From assembly GCF_007845645.1 (NCBI RefSeq), contig NZ_VCQV01000020.1:1-64000 (forward strand): a stretch of 64,000 bases of DNA. The letters are read 5' to 3'. The stretch is from Leekyejoonella antrihumi. Its GTDB lineage: Bacteria > Actinomycetota > Actinomycetes > Actinomycetales > Dermatophilaceae. The translations under genes and the position numbers were made by a program. Every line of letters starts with the position of its first letter. Within the stretch, counting starts at the first letter, position 1. The notes beneath the pieces were generated by a model. That model saw only the letters and a list, made by a program, of their open reading frames with translations. It had not been told where the DNA came from and searched no databases. Of the stretch, positions 14,669 to 24,416 are shown piece by piece.

Positions 14669-15673
14669 CTACGGCAAGGCGCGCAGCAGTGGCACCACAT
14701 CGGCAGCGAACTGCTCCATGAAGCGGTGCTGGTCATGTCCGGGTGCATGCACGACCAGATGGTTGAAGCCGACGTCGAGGTAGGGCTGCAGCTCGTCGAT
14801 GACCTGCGACGGGTCGGAGGCGACGATCCACCGGGAGGCGATCTGCTCGATCGGCAGGGCGTCGGCCGCGCGCTCCATCTCCACCGGGTCATGCAGGCTG
14901 TGCTTTTGCTCCGCGGTCAGCGACAAGGGCGCCCAGAACCGGGTGTTCTCCATCGCCTGGTCACGATCCCGGTCGTAGGAGATCTTCACCTCGAGCAGCT
15001 GGTCGACGGACCCCTCGGCCCGCTTCCCGAGCAACATCCCCTCATGCATGGCGGGGACGAGCTTGTCCTCGTAGAGCTCCCTGCCCTTGCCGGAGGTGGC
15101 GATCATGCCATTGCCCATCCGCCCGGCATACTTCGCCATCGTCGGGCCGCCGGCCGCGACATAGACCGGGATCGGGTCCTTCGGACGGTCGTAGATCGTG
15201 GCGTCCGACGTGCGGTAGTAGTCGCCCTCGAAGGTCACCCGGTCCTCCTTCCAGAGCCTGCGCATCAGGCGGACCGCTTCCCGAAGGCGGGCGAAGCGCT
15301 CCTTGAAGTCGGGCCAGTCCTGCCGGCCGACGGCGATCTCGTTGAGCGCCTCCCCGGTGCCGACGCCCAGCACGATGCGCCCTGGGAACAGGCAGCCGAG
15401 GGTGGCGAAGTTCTGCGCCAGCACCGCGGGGTTGTAGCGGAAGGTCGGCGTAAGGACCGACGTCCCGAGCGTGATGCGCTCAGTGCGTGCGCCGGCCGCG
15501 GCGAGCCAGGTCAGAGCATGCGGCGCGTGACCACCGTTGTCCCGCCACGGCTGGAAGTGATCCGAGACGAAGGCGCTGTCGAAGCCCGAGCGTTCGGCGA
15601 GCACCGCCAGGTCGACGAGCTCGCTGGGGCCGAACTGCTCGGCCGATGCCTTGTACCCGATGGTCAGTGACAT
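14669..15673 (-). CDS. fgd: F420-dependent glucose-6-phosphate dehydrogenase
   Basis: A 334-residue luciferase-like TIM barrel nearly the length of Mycobacterium tuberculosis FGD1 (336). Long stretches match what I recall of that enzyme: YKASAEQF near the start, VSDHFQPW with catalytic His39 and Trp43, [24 protein letters not shown] with the catalytic Glu near 108, [27 protein letters not shown] and RWIVASDP. It oxidises glucose-6-phosphate to 6-phosphogluconolactone and reduces coenzyme F420, supplying F420H2. It is the last gene of a tight minus-strand group with a hydrolase and a YedK-like protein. Confidence 0.93.
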   Translation of the reverse strand: MSLTIGYKASAEQFGPSELVDLAVLAERSGFDSAFVSDHFQPWRDNGGHAPHALTWLAAAGARTERITLGTSVLTPTFRYNPAVLAQNFATLGCLFPGRIVLGVGTGEALNEIAVGRQDWPDFKERFARLREAVRLMRRLWKEDRVTFEGDYYRTSDATIYDRPKDPIPVYVAAGGPTMAKYAGRMGNGMIATSGKGRELYEDKLVPAMHEGMLLGKRAEGSVDQLLEVKISYDRDRDQAMENTRFWAPLSLTAEQKHSLHDPVEMERAADALPIEQIASRWIVASDPSQVIDELQPYLDVGFNHLVVHAPGHDQHRFMEQFAADVVPLLRALP

Positions 15674-15682
15674 AGCCCGAAC

Positions 15683-16321
15683 CTACCTGTCCACTCCGCC
15701 CGACAACGTGTTGAGCCACGCGAGCACCTCCGACAGGACATCCTCCGGGTCCTTGGTGAAGCTGTGTGTGCCGCGCGCGGAGAATACATGGGCCTGCGGC
15801 CCCAGGGCTTCCCGCACGTCGTCCGGGGTGCCGAACGGGTCGCGCTCCCCCTGCACGACCGCGAGGGGAAGGCCCGCGTCGAGCACCCCCAACGCCTCCG
15901 ACGCCCGTGACTTCTCCGGCTTGCCCGGCGGATGGAGCGGGAATGACAGCGCCAGCACTGCGTCGGCGCCCACCCGGCCGGCCGTCCGGCAGGCCACCCG
16001 CGCGCCGGCCGAGCGGCCGCCGACCACGAGAGGCCCGGGCAGTGCCCACCGACCGTGCATCAGACGCCCGATGATCGGCACCCACGCGCGGTCCAGGGTC
16101 TTTGGTGGCGCGGCAACCTTCTTGCCGGCCACTCGCCAGGGCTGCTCGACGCGCACGTAGGTCCAGCCCTCACCGACGACGGCACTCAACGCCGTCAGAT
16201 CCGGCGCGTCGATGCCCCCACCCGCACCATGACTGACCACCAGGGAGCCGCGCGGATTGCTCGCCCGCGCCACGTGCGCCCGAGCGATTCCTACTGGAGT
16301 CTCAATCTCGTTGACTGCCAA
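15683..16321 (-). CDS. Alpha/beta-fold hydrolase, dienelactone-hydrolase/KANL3-Tex30 type
   Basis: A 212-residue alpha/beta hydrolase. The start appears to be TTG at 16321, nine bases after AGGTGGG. Key segments are SHGAGGG (oxyanion region, about 30-36), GGRSAGARVA (nucleophile Ser near 104), VQGERDPFG (acid) and GTHSF (His near 186). These are typical of the small cytoplasmic KANL3/Tex30-like family. It sits six bases after the YedK-like gene and nine bases before fgd, so the three are probably one transcript, although no functional link is obvious. Confidence 0.78.
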   Translation of the reverse strand: MAVNEIETPVGIARAHVARASNPRGSLVVSHGAGGGIDAPDLTALSAVVGEGWTYVRVEQPWRVAGKKVAAPPKTLDRAWVPIIGRLMHGRWALPGPLVVGGRSAGARVACRTAGRVGADAVLALSFPLHPPGKPEKSRASEALGVLDAGLPLAVVQGERDPFGTPDDVREALGPQAHVFSARGTHSFTKDPEDVLSEVLAWLNTLSGGVDR

Positions 16322-16327
16322 TCGAGT

Positions 16328-17164
16328 TCACCCACCTATGATCTCACCGGTCATCGGGTCGAGCACTCCGACGAGGTCTTCGCTCGGCGCAGGCTGCAGC
16401 AGCCCCGGGCCGTTGTTGCGGCCTGAGCTGACCGCTCCGCTCACCGGCCACGCCTCGAACCGGCCCGCCCTCGGCGAGGCCATCAGATCGTGCACCGCGT
16501 CCGCGCCGGTGATCTGGGGATCCAACCAGTGGCTCCAGGCCTCGGTGTCGAGCACGAGCGGCTGACGATCGTGAATACGGTCGAGCCCGGGCTCCGCGGC
16601 GGTCGTGATGATCGCAAAGCTGACCAGCCAGGCATCCGGGTCGTCGTCCGCGAGCGCCCGATCCCGCCAGAATTCATAGATCCCCGCGAAGGCCATCGGC
16701 GCCCGGTCGCCGCGACGGATGAAGAACGGCTGTCGGCGGGGCTTGCCCTTGGCAGTGGTGGCCACCGTGCTGACCTGCCACTCATACCATCCGTCGGCGG
16801 GCACGAGACACCGTCGGGCAACCGCGGCCCTGGCGTACGCGCCCTTGTCCAAAAGTGTCTCGGCGCGCGCGTTGATCATCCGGGCGCCGATCTTGGTGTC
16901 CTTGGCCCAGCTCGGCACCAGGCCCCACGTCAGCAGCCGCAGCTGCCGGGGCGCAGCGGCGTCCTTGCTCCCACCACGGGGCGTCCGGCACAAGACCACC
17001 GGCGCCGCCTTGGTTGGTGCCACGTTCCAGTCCGGGGTGCCGGCCGGCGGATCCTGCGGGCTCACGAGCACCGATCGCGTCCGCTCGTCGGTTCGATCCT
17101 GCTCGACCTCGAAGTCCGTCGCAAGGTCGTCGGGGCTGAAGCTTGCGGCGTATCGACCACACAT
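16328..17164 (-). CDS. SOS response-associated peptidase (SRAP, YedK/HMCES family)
   Basis: This encodes 278 residues. The start is set at the ATG at 17164 because SRAP proteins need Cys2 at the mature N-terminus (MCGRYA). An upstream extension in frame would abolish that. Other active-site segments are WNVAPTK, MINARAET with the catalytic Glu, RRCLVPADGWYEW and HDRQPLVL with the His. The protein forms a thiazolidine crosslink with abasic sites in single-stranded DNA and so shields them. It is divergent from aroA and leads the hydrolase-fgd group. Confidence 0.9.
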   Translation of the reverse strand: MCGRYAASFSPDDLATDFEVEQDRTDERTRSVLVSPQDPPAGTPDWNVAPTKAAPVVLCRTPRGGSKDAAAPRQLRLLTWGLVPSWAKDTKIGARMINARAETLLDKGAYARAAVARRCLVPADGWYEWQVSTVATTAKGKPRRQPFFIRRGDRAPMAFAGIYEFWRDRALADDDPDAWLVSFAIITTAAEPGLDRIHDRQPLVLDTEAWSHWLDPQITGADAVHDLMASPRAGRFEAWPVSGAVSSGRNNGPGLLQPAPSEDLVGVLDPMTGEIIGG

Positions 17165-17224
17165 GGCTTCAGCATACGAAGGTGCGGCCCATGAAGTCAC
17201 CGCTCGCCGCTACGGTAGGCGGTG

Positions 17225-18547
17225 ATGGAAAGTTCCCCAGCCGCCGACCCTGCCACCCGTTCCCGCACCGACTGGCCGGCACCAGTCGCGAGCGGACCCG
17301 TGGACACGACTGTGACCGTGCCCGGAAGCAAGTCGCTGACCAACCGCTACCTGGTGCTGGCCGCACTTGCGTGCGAGCCGTCCAGGCTCCGTCTCCCCCT
17401 GCGCTCACGTGACACGACCCTCATGGCTGCCGCGCTGCGCGCCCTGGGCACCGAGATCGAGGATGAGACCGACGAGAGCGGAAACCCGGAGAGCTGGCTC
17501 ATCGCGCCACGACCGCTGCACGGCCCAGCGCACATCGACTGCGGTCTGGCCGGCACCGTGATGCGCTTCATCCCACCGGTCGCAGCGCTCGCCGACGGCA
17601 CCGTCGCCCTCGGCGGCGACACGGCCATGCAACGGCGCCCGATCGCGCCCGTGACGCAGGCCCTGCGCTCCCTCGGAGCCGACGTACAAGGCGACTCGTT
17701 GCCGTTCACGGTCAGCGGGCACGGCGCCCTGCCCGGCGGCACCGTGCGTCTCGACGCGTCGGCGTCCTCCCAGTTCGTGTCCGGCCTGCTGCTCGCGGGA
17801 GCGCGCTTCGACGACGGGCTCACCGTCATCCACGAGGGCAAGCCGGTCCCTTCCCAGCCGCACATCGCCATGACCGTCGAGGTGCTCCGCGACGCCGGAG
17901 TCGTCGTCGACGACGGCGAGGCCAACCGCTGGCATGTCGAGCCGTCCGAGATCAGCGCCCTCGAGGTCGACGTCGAGCCCGACCTGTCCAACGCCGCCCC
18001 CTTCCTCGCGGCCGCGCTGGTCACCGGTGGCAGCGTGCACATCCCCGGGTGGCCGCACGCCACGACACAGGCCGGTGACGGCATCCGGGACATCCTCGAC
18101 ATGATGGGCGCCTCGGTGCGGCTCGACCGCGAAGGACTGACCGTGACCTCCGACGGCACCATCGGCGGGATCGACGCGGACCTGCACGACGTCGGTGAGC
18201 TGACCCCGGTGGTCGCCGCGCTCGCGGCCCTGGCCGACTCCCCGTCATACCTGCGTGGCATCGCGCACCTGCGGCATCACGAGACGGACCGGCTCGCGGC
18301 GCTCACCCAGGAGATCAACCGCCTCGGCGGAGACGCGCAGGAGCTCGACGATGGCCTCGCGATCCGGCCAAAACCACTGACCGGTGGATTTTTCCACACG
18401 TATGGCGATCACCGCATGGTGATGGCCGCCGCCGTGCTCGGACTGCGGGTGCGCGGTGTCGTCATCGAGGACATCGCGACCGTCGGCAAGACGCTGCCGA
18501 CCTTCACCCAGCTGTGGACGCAGATGCTCCGACACGACGGCAGGTGA
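17225..18547 (+). CDS. aroA: 3-phosphoshikimate 1-carboxyvinyltransferase (EPSP synthase)
   Basis: A 440-residue enzyme of aromatic amino acid synthesis that joins phosphoenolpyruvate to shikimate-3-phosphate. The motif [16 protein letters not shown] places the substrate-binding Lys at residue 36. LAGTVMRF, the serine-rich [18 protein letters not shown] and the C-terminal [13 protein letters not shown] are all present. An adjacent GTG at 17222 is an alternative start. It is followed eight bases later by rsgA. The aroA-rsgA order is common in Actinobacteria. The GSKS-type active site with Leu after Ser belongs to the long actinobacterial branch. Confidence 0.93.
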   Translation: MESSPAADPATRSRTDWPAPVASGPVDTTVTVPGSKSLTNRYLVLAALACEPSRLRLPLRSRDTTLMAAALRALGTEIEDETDESGNPESWLIAPRPLHGPAHIDCGLAGTVMRFIPPVAALADGTVALGGDTAMQRRPIAPVTQALRSLGADVQGDSLPFTVSGHGALPGGTVRLDASASSQFVSGLLLAGARFDDGLTVIHEGKPVPSQPHIAMTVEVLRDAGVVVDDGEANRWHVEPSEISALEVDVEPDLSNAAPFLAAALVTGGSVHIPGWPHATTQAGDGIRDILDMMGASVRLDREGLTVTSDGTIGGIDADLHDVGELTPVVAALAALADSPSYLRGIAHLRHHETDRLAALTQEINRLGGDAQELDDGLAIRPKPLTGGFFHTYGDHRMVMAAAVLGLRVRGVVIEDIATVGKTLPTFTQLWTQMLRHDGR

Positions 18548-18554
18548 GCGACCA

Positions 18555-19580
18555 GTGGGCTCGCGGTTGGACTACGACGAGAGCAGCATCCGTGTGCGAC
18601 CGAGCCCGCGCAGCCGCCCGCGCACCAAGGACCGCCCCGCCCACAAGGACGCGGTGGTCGGCATGGTCATCGGTGTCGACCGAGGACGCTGGACCTGTCT
18701 GCTGGACGACCACACCGTGTCCGGGATGCGAGCCCGCGAGCTGCGGCGCACCAGCATCGTCGTCGGTGACCGGGTCGCCCTGGTAGGAGACACCTCCGGC
18801 CGGGACGGCACGCTCGCGCGCATCGTGCGCGTCGAGGATCGTGACACGCTGCTTCGGCGCACCGCCGACGACACCGACCCCGTCGAACGCGTGCTGGTGG
18901 CCAACGCCGACCAGCTGGCCATCGTCACAGCGCTCGCCGACCCCGAGCCACGCCCACGGATGATCGACCGCTGCCTGGTCGCGGCCTATGACGCCGGCAT
19001 GGACCCGCTCCTCGTGCTCACGAAGGCCGACCTCGCCGACCCGGAGCCCTTCCTCACGCAGTACGTCTCGCTCGGTGTCAGACACGTCATAACGTCGACG
19101 GACGGCGACGTTGCCGGCGCCCCGATCGAGGGACTCCACCGGGTCCACGAGCTGCTCGCGGACCGGATGACCGTGCTCGTGGGCCACTCGGGTGTCGGCA
19201 AGTCGACGCTCGTCAACGCGCTGGTGGCGGGTGCCTCCCGGGCCATCGGTCATGTCAACGCCGTGACCGGCCGGGGACGGCATACATCGAGCTCGGCGAT
19301 CGCCCTCCCACTGCCATCCGGTGGCTGGGTCGTCGACACCCCCGGCGTGCGGTCGTTCGGGCTGGCGCACGTGGACGCCGACAGCATCATTCATCACTTC
19401 CCCGAGCTCGAGGACGGCACCAAGGACTGCCCCCGAGGCTGCTCACACGACGAGGCCGAGTGCGGTCTCGACGCGTGGGTCGAAGGCGGGCACGCCGGAC
19501 CCTCCGGGCGCTCGCGACTGGAGTCACTGCGCCGGCTGCTGCGTTCGCGCGCCGGCGACACGGACGACCACGACAGCTAG
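18555..19580 (+). CDS. rsgA: Ribosome small-subunit-dependent GTPase A
   Basis: A 341-residue circularly permuted GTPase that helps mature the 30S subunit. The GTG at 18555 follows AGGTGAG (18542-18548) at the aroA stop. Domain order is an OB fold (about 40-105), the permuted GTPase with G4 (LTKAD, about 155) preceding the P-loop GHSGVGKST (about 213) and G3 DTPGVRSFGL (about 258), and a C-terminal zinc knuckle with CPRGCSH and a further Cys. All elements are intact. It lies between aroA and a FUSC transporter gene on the same strand. Confidence 0.92.
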   Translation: MGSRLDYDESSIRVRPSPRSRPRTKDRPAHKDAVVGMVIGVDRGRWTCLLDDHTVSGMRARELRRTSIVVGDRVALVGDTSGRDGTLARIVRVEDRDTLLRRTADDTDPVERVLVANADQLAIVTALADPEPRPRMIDRCLVAAYDAGMDPLLVLTKADLADPEPFLTQYVSLGVRHVITSTDGDVAGAPIEGLHRVHELLADRMTVLVGHSGVGKSTLVNALVAGASRAIGHVNAVTGRGRHTSSSAIALPLPSGGWVVDTPGVRSFGLAHVDADSIIHHFPELEDGTKDCPRGCSHDEAECGLDAWVEGGHAGPSGRSRLESLRRLLRSRAGDTDDHDS

Positions 19581-19582
19581 CC

Positions 19583-21340
19583 GTGCGACTCAGCGCCCTG
19601 CCCGACACCCTCGTCCGTGAGCTGCTGTCCTTCACCGAGGTGAAGCCGGCGCCGGGTCGATGGCGATTCGCGCTGCATGCCACGACCTGCGTCACCGTGG
19701 CGATCATCGTGCTCGCAGTCGTGCTCGGCCCGCGGCTCGGCATCATCGGACTGACCGGCGCGTTCCTGGGCTTCAGCGCGGCGGCCAAGCCGTGGCGCTC
19801 ACGGCTGCCGGTGCTCGCGGTGACCGCGGCAGCCTATGTCGCCTTTGTCACGCTGGGTGCCCTCGCGGGAAGCAACCCCATCCTGCTCACCGTAGTGCTC
19901 GCCACCGTCGGGCTGGTCGGCGTGCTCGGCTACAACACCTTCGTCGGCGACCGGCCCGGGCCGATGTTCTTCATCATCGGCCCGGCCATCGCGTCCTACC
20001 TGGCACCGGCCGGCGTCCCCATCGGCGTGATCGTCGAGGCCGGGGCTCTCGGTGTCGGAGTCTCCGCGCTCACCTCCCAGATCCTGCAGGTGCTGGCGCG
20101 CAGCCACCCCGAGACCGATGCGGTCGAAGCGGCGCAGAAGGCCGTCGCCGCCTACGTCGACTCACCGCCCGGGGCCCTGGGCGACGCCGAGATCGGCCGG
20201 TTGCGCGACCAGGCGTATGCGGCGATCTTCAGCGCGGCGATGGTCGTCGAGTCCGCGGTCGGTCGACAACCGCACAGCAAGCGGTGGCGGCGGCTGAACC
20301 GGCGGCTGCGGCATCTGCACGCACAGGTGATCCGCCGCCTGGTGACCGTCCGAATGCCCGGCAGCCCGATCGCCGTCTCCGCTTTGGAGCAGCGGCGATA
20401 CCTCGGAAGCCCGTCCGCCGCATATCTGCTGCGGTGGACGATCTCGCAGTCGTCCATGGCGTGGTTCTCCGCGCGCCGGCTCGCCGCGACCATCGTGATC
20501 ACCTGTGCCGTCGTCTACGGGCTCCACATCGGCCACCCCTACTGGGCCGTGATGACCGCGGCGCTTGTCATGACCATCCACGGCGACCGCCTGACGCTGA
20601 CCCACCGAGCTCTGCACCGGCTGGCCGGCACCGTTCTCGGCGTCGGCCTGTTCTTCGGCATCCACTCGCTGCATCCGCAGGGCAGCTGGGTGCTGGTGGC
20701 AGCCCTCCTCCTGGTCTTCATGATCCAACTGACTGCCGTGCGCAACTACGCCATCGGGGTGCTGTTCGTGACACCGATGGCGCTGTTGATCAGCGTCAGC
20801 GGAAATCCCGGCGTGCCCCTGCGCAGCATCGTCGGAGAGCGCCTGCTGGAGACCGCCGTCGGCGCCACCATCTCCTTGATCATCATCTGGTTCACCGGCC
20901 GCCGCACGCCGATCCGGCTGGTGCGCCGCCAGTTCCGTCGTGGGCTGCGCGCGTTGGAGCGGGTCCTGATCGCTCTGGCCGACGGAGCCGAGGCATCGCC
21001 GCAAGGATTCGAAGCGCGCCGTGACCTCGCCTTCGAGCAGCTGCACTGCGCCAAGATCCTGCAGATCGCCGGCCGGGACCTGCCTCCGGAGACCGGCGAG
21101 TGGAAGGAGGTCGAAGGGGCACTCGGTGTGCTGACCTACACCGTTCTGGCGGGCTGCTGGACCACCTCGCCGCTGATGCACCTGGATGCCGGCGAGATGG
21201 CCAGGCTGCTGCAACGGATGATCAGCAACCTCCCACCGGTCGGCACGACCATCGTCGATGCAGCCGACGTGTCGCGGGACCTGCGGGAGATCCTCGACCA
21301 GGGAGTTCATCCCACCAGAACACATCCCACCGAGACGTGA
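19583..21340 (+). CDS. FUSC-family membrane protein (aromatic acid exporter-like)
   Basis: This encodes 585 residues from a GTG at 19583, three bases after the rsgA stop. No strong ribosome-binding site is seen, so coupling to rsgA is likely. Two sets of about five to six transmembrane helices (roughly 35-165 and 290-430) are separated by a cytoplasmic helical region, the layout of FUSC/YccS/AaeB proteins. The second half has the conserved HPYWAVMTAALVM and HRLAGTVLGVGL segments. Family members export aromatic carboxylic acids or related compounds; the substrate here is unknown. Confidence 0.78.
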   Translation: MRLSALPDTLVRELLSFTEVKPAPGRWRFALHATTCVTVAIIVLAVVLGPRLGIIGLTGAFLGFSAAAKPWRSRLPVLAVTAAAYVAFVTLGALAGSNPILLTVVLATVGLVGVLGYNTFVGDRPGPMFFIIGPAIASYLAPAGVPIGVIVEAGALGVGVSALTSQILQVLARSHPETDAVEAAQKAVAAYVDSPPGALGDAEIGRLRDQAYAAIFSAAMVVESAVGRQPHSKRWRRLNRRLRHLHAQVIRRLVTVRMPGSPIAVSALEQRRYLGSPSAAYLLRWTISQSSMAWFSARRLAATIVITCAVVYGLHIGHPYWAVMTAALVMTIHGDRLTLTHRALHRLAGTVLGVGLFFGIHSLHPQGSWVLVAALLLVFMIQLTAVRNYAIGVLFVTPMALLISVSGNPGVPLRSIVGERLLETAVGATISLIIIWFTGRRTPIRLVRRQFRRGLRALERVLIALADGAEASPQGFEARRDLAFEQLHCAKILQIAGRDLPPETGEWKEVEGALGVLTYTVLAGCWTTSPLMHLDAGEMARLLQRMISNLPPVGTTIVDAADVSRDLREILDQGVHPTRTHPTET

Positions 21341-21414
21341 CTTACCGCCTGCCGAACCGCGACATACGGCCTACCGAACCGTGGATAACGGCCACCGAGA
21401 CGTAAAGACTGGGC

Positions 21415-22977
21415 TCACTCTCCCGTCGTGGGCGGGCGCTTGCTCGTCGTCTTTCGGGTCGCACGCTTCGCCGCCGACTTCGTGGTCCTCTTGGCGCGCG
21501 GCTTCGTGGCCGCAGCATCAGTAGGTTTCGCGGCTCCCAGCGCGAGCACCTCGGCCAGGCCGTCCCGCATGCACTCCATCAGCAGCGGCACATCCTTGAC
21601 CGCGCGGCCATCACAGTTCAGCCCGAAGCATGCCTGCCCGGCAGTCGTGTTCATCGTGGCCATCACGGCCACGCCGGGCAGCGGCCCGAATCCGTAGACC
21701 CGCTCCACCAACGCGCCGGCGAGGTAGGTCGGCCGGGAGACGCCCGGCACATTGGACGCCGAGACGTCTGCCGCGGCACCGGCTCGCAGCACTCGCGCAC
21801 CAACCTCCGACGGCAGCAGGTTGAGTGCCGGGCCGACGAAGGAGAAGCTGTCCACCGCCGGCTCGACCCGTAGCGCGAGCACGGTGCCGCGGACGGCCGC
21901 GATGCGTTCTGCCGGATCGACGATCCCGATCGGGGCTGAGAACATCGTTCCGGCGAACTTGTTGCCGCCCATCGGGTCGTCCTCCTTGCGGACACTCACC
22001 GGCATCGCCATCGGCATCGCGTCAAGCTTGACCCCGAAGTTCTCGTGATAGCGCCGCAGCCCGCCGAGTAGCACCGCCACGTAGGCGTCGTTCACCGATC
22101 CGGCGGCTGCCTTAGCCGCCGCCCGCAGGTCGACGAAGTCGCACTCAAAGGTGCCGAACCGCCAGTCGGTGCCGGCCCGATCCCGCAGCAGCGGCGAGCC
22201 GCCTGCGCTCGGGATCAGCGTCCGTCGCATCGACCCCACGTAGCGCAGCGCCGAGACCACCGACTCGGCCGGCCGAGCAAGTGCCCGTAGCTCGGCAGAG
22301 GCCAGCCGAGTGGCATACGCGGGCGCGCTCCGCAGACGGTCGCCGACCTCATCCAGCGCGAGCCCCACCCGATCCGACTGCCCCTGCGCCTCCGGCAGCT
22401 CTGGCATCGGGCCCTTGGGAGTGTGCGCACGGGTCGGGCTCTGCAGGAGCGAGAGGATCTGGATGACGCCGCGTCCGTCGGTGAGAGAGTGGTGCAGCTT
22501 GAGGATGTAAGCCGCCCTGTCGTCCGCGAGGCCCTCGACCAGGGTCGCCTCCCACAACGGCCGCACCCTGTCGAAGGGTGCCAGCGCGGCAGCCTGGGTC
22601 AGCGCCAGCAGCTCGGCGTGACCACCGGGCGCGGGCAGGTGGACACGGCGCAGGTGGTAGTCGAGGTTGAACGTCGGGTCGGGCGCCCAGGCCGGCGGCC
22701 CGACCGGTAGCACCGGCTCGACGACACGCTTGCGCATCAGCGGCACCAGTCTGCTGCCCCAGTCAAGCGCCGCACGCAACCGCGCCCAATCGGGCGCCCG
22801 GTCGAGCAGCATCAGCATTGTGATGGTCGAGGACTGCCGCGGATGACGCTCGCTACGCCACATCAGCGTCTCGAGCTCGTTCATCCGGTCAGCGGCGCCC
22901 CACCGGGAGGCGCTCGCCCAACCCTTCCGGTAGGCATCCTGCGGGTTGTCCGGCATCGGCTCGGTGGGGCTACTCAT
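21415..22977 (-). CDS. Wax ester synthase/diacylglycerol acyltransferase (WS/DGAT)
   Basis: A 520-residue acyltransferase. The catalytic HHxxxDG motif is present as LHHSLTDGRG near residue 161. Other family marks are the N-terminal NELETLMWRSE region and the C-terminal NVPGVSRPTYLAG and NTTAGQACFGLNCDG segments. It would esterify diacylglycerol or fatty alcohol with acyl-CoA to make storage triacylglycerol or wax. The last 35 or so residues are an unusual Lys/Arg/Thr/Ala-rich tail. It overlaps the preceding acyltransferase gene by four bases, completing a PlsB-PlsC-DGAT operon. Confidence 0.9.
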   Translation of the reverse strand: MSSPTEPMPDNPQDAYRKGWASASRWGAADRMNELETLMWRSERHPRQSSTITMLMLLDRAPDWARLRAALDWGSRLVPLMRKRVVEPVLPVGPPAWAPDPTFNLDYHLRRVHLPAPGGHAELLALTQAAALAPFDRVRPLWEATLVEGLADDRAAYILKLHHSLTDGRGVIQILSLLQSPTRAHTPKGPMPELPEAQGQSDRVGLALDEVGDRLRSAPAYATRLASAELRALARPAESVVSALRYVGSMRRTLIPSAGGSPLLRDRAGTDWRFGTFECDFVDLRAAAKAAAGSVNDAYVAVLLGGLRRYHENFGVKLDAMPMAMPVSVRKEDDPMGGNKFAGTMFSAPIGIVDPAERIAAVRGTVLALRVEPAVDSFSFVGPALNLLPSEVGARVLRAGAAADVSASNVPGVSRPTYLAGALVERVYGFGPLPGVAVMATMNTTAGQACFGLNCDGRAVKDVPLLMECMRDGLAEVLALGAAKPTDAAATKPRAKRTTKSAAKRATRKTTSKRPPTTGE

Positions 22978-24416
22978 GCGGGTTCGTCTCCTGGCCAGTC
23001 CTCGAGGGTGTCGACGTAGAGCTGTCGAATCGTTGCGATGTGGCCGGCGAGGGTTTCACTGGTCCAACCGTCGGTGGGCACCGGGTCCAGGACGCAGACG
23101 TCGATGGTGCCGGGATTGACCATCTTCGACGCCCGCCACATCAGCTCGCCGGCGTTGCGGATGACGATCGGCACGACGGGCACGCCCGCCTGTATCGCCA
23201 TGTGGAACGCGCCCTTCTTGAACGGGCCGAGCACCGGAGTCGGCATGCGGGTGCCCTCGGGCATGATCACCACCGAGGTTCCGCCGCGGATCCGCTTGAC
23301 CGTCTTGTCCAGCTCGGCGATGGCCTTGGTGCTGTTGCTGCGGTCGATGTACGCCGGGTTGAGCAGGGCGGTGATGAGCATCATCCGGGGGTCTCGCTTG
23401 ACCTCCTTTTTGGCGACGCCGGTGAAGTCGTGCCGCAGCAGGGCCCCGAGGATGGGCAGGTCCAGCGAGCTCTGATGGTTGGCGATGAAGACGGCCGGCC
23501 GGGCCTTCTCCAGGTTTTCCTTGCCGATGACATTGAGCCGGACCCCCGCGAGGCCCAGGCCGAGGTCACACGCGATCGGCACACCGGTATTGAGACCCCC
23601 CTGGCGGTCGCGGGTCAGCACGCCGAGGGTCGCGGCGAGGCTCAGCCCGAACTCCATCCCGGCGATCAGCCCGGCCGTGCCGAGGAGGGAGCGCGGCCCC
23701 GGTGTCGACGGCTCACGCAGCGTGACGACCGGCCAGCCGTAGTCCTTAGCGGCGTTCTTGAGCACCGGGTGGGGGTTGAGCGCGTGCGGGCGCCCGACGG
23801 AGGCGAGGAAGGCGATGTCCTCCTGGCCGTTGGCATACGCATGGCTGGCCGGCAGGTGTATGCCGTGCTGTCGGGCGAACGTTCGCACCGCCTTGGCCTT
23901 CGCCTCGCCCCAGAGCATTCCGGTCGAGGACTTGCCGGTGAGGATGCCGTCCTCGACGTCGAGCTCGGTGCACAGCAGGTGGTCGATGCCGAGGTCGCGA
24001 GCCACCGGCTCGATCTGTGCGCGCGTCGCCGACGACGCGACGACCACGGTGTGGCCGGCGGCCACGTGCGCTCGCACGATGTCGCGCGCCTCGGAGCGGA
24101 TCGTGCCGGCGATCTTTTGCACGAACAGCCGCTCCCCCAGCTCGGCGATCTCGTCCTCGCCGCGACCAGCAAATCCCGCCAGGCCCAGCTCGCCGAACCT
24201 GGTGATGTCACCGCCGAAGAGCGTGCCATCCAGCGCGGCGATCAGGGTCCTGGTGAACTCGACCGGAGAGACCTCACCGCGCCTGATCCGCTGCGCGTAG
24301 AACGTGCCGGCGGTATATCCCTGCACAATTGTCCCGTCGAGGTCGAAGAACGCCCCGATCTTCGGTCCGCTCGGACCGGAGCGCACGGTCGCGATGACCT
24401 CGGCAGCGGTCGTCAT
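22974..24416 (-). CDS. plsC: Bifunctional HAD hydrolase/1-acylglycerol-3-phosphate acyltransferase
   Basis: A 480-residue fusion. Residues 15-220 are a HAD-IB phosphatase (SerB-like) with FFDLDGTIVQGYT and nucleophile Asp25, VVASSATR and GQEDIAFLASVG. Residues 285-475 are a PlsC acyltransferase with IANHQSSLDLP (HX4D near 311) and MPEGTRM. The same fusion is known in mycobacteria (Rv2483c). It converts lysophosphatidate to phosphatidate; the HAD half may dephosphorylate it toward diacylglycerol, which would feed the DGAT encoded next. ATGA overlaps join it to both neighbours. Confidence 0.88.
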   Translation of the reverse strand: MTTAAEVIATVRSGPSGPKIGAFFDLDGTIVQGYTAGTFYAQRIRRGEVSPVEFTRTLIAALDGTLFGGDITRFGELGLAGFAGRGEDEIAELGERLFVQKIAGTIRSEARDIVRAHVAAGHTVVVASSATRAQIEPVARDLGIDHLLCTELDVEDGILTGKSSTGMLWGEAKAKAVRTFARQHGIHLPASHAYANGQEDIAFLASVGRPHALNPHPVLKNAAKDYGWPVVTLREPSTPGPRSLLGTAGLIAGMEFGLSLAATLGVLTRDRQGGLNTGVPIACDLGLGLAGVRLNVIGKENLEKARPAVFIANHQSSLDLPILGALLRHDFTGVAKKEVKRDPRMMLITALLNPAYIDRSNSTKAIAELDKTVKRIRGGTSVVIMPEGTRMPTPVLGPFKKGAFHMAIQAGVPVVPIVIRNAGELMWRASKMVNPGTIDVCVLDPVPTDGWTSETLAGHIATIRQLYVDTLEDWPGDEPA

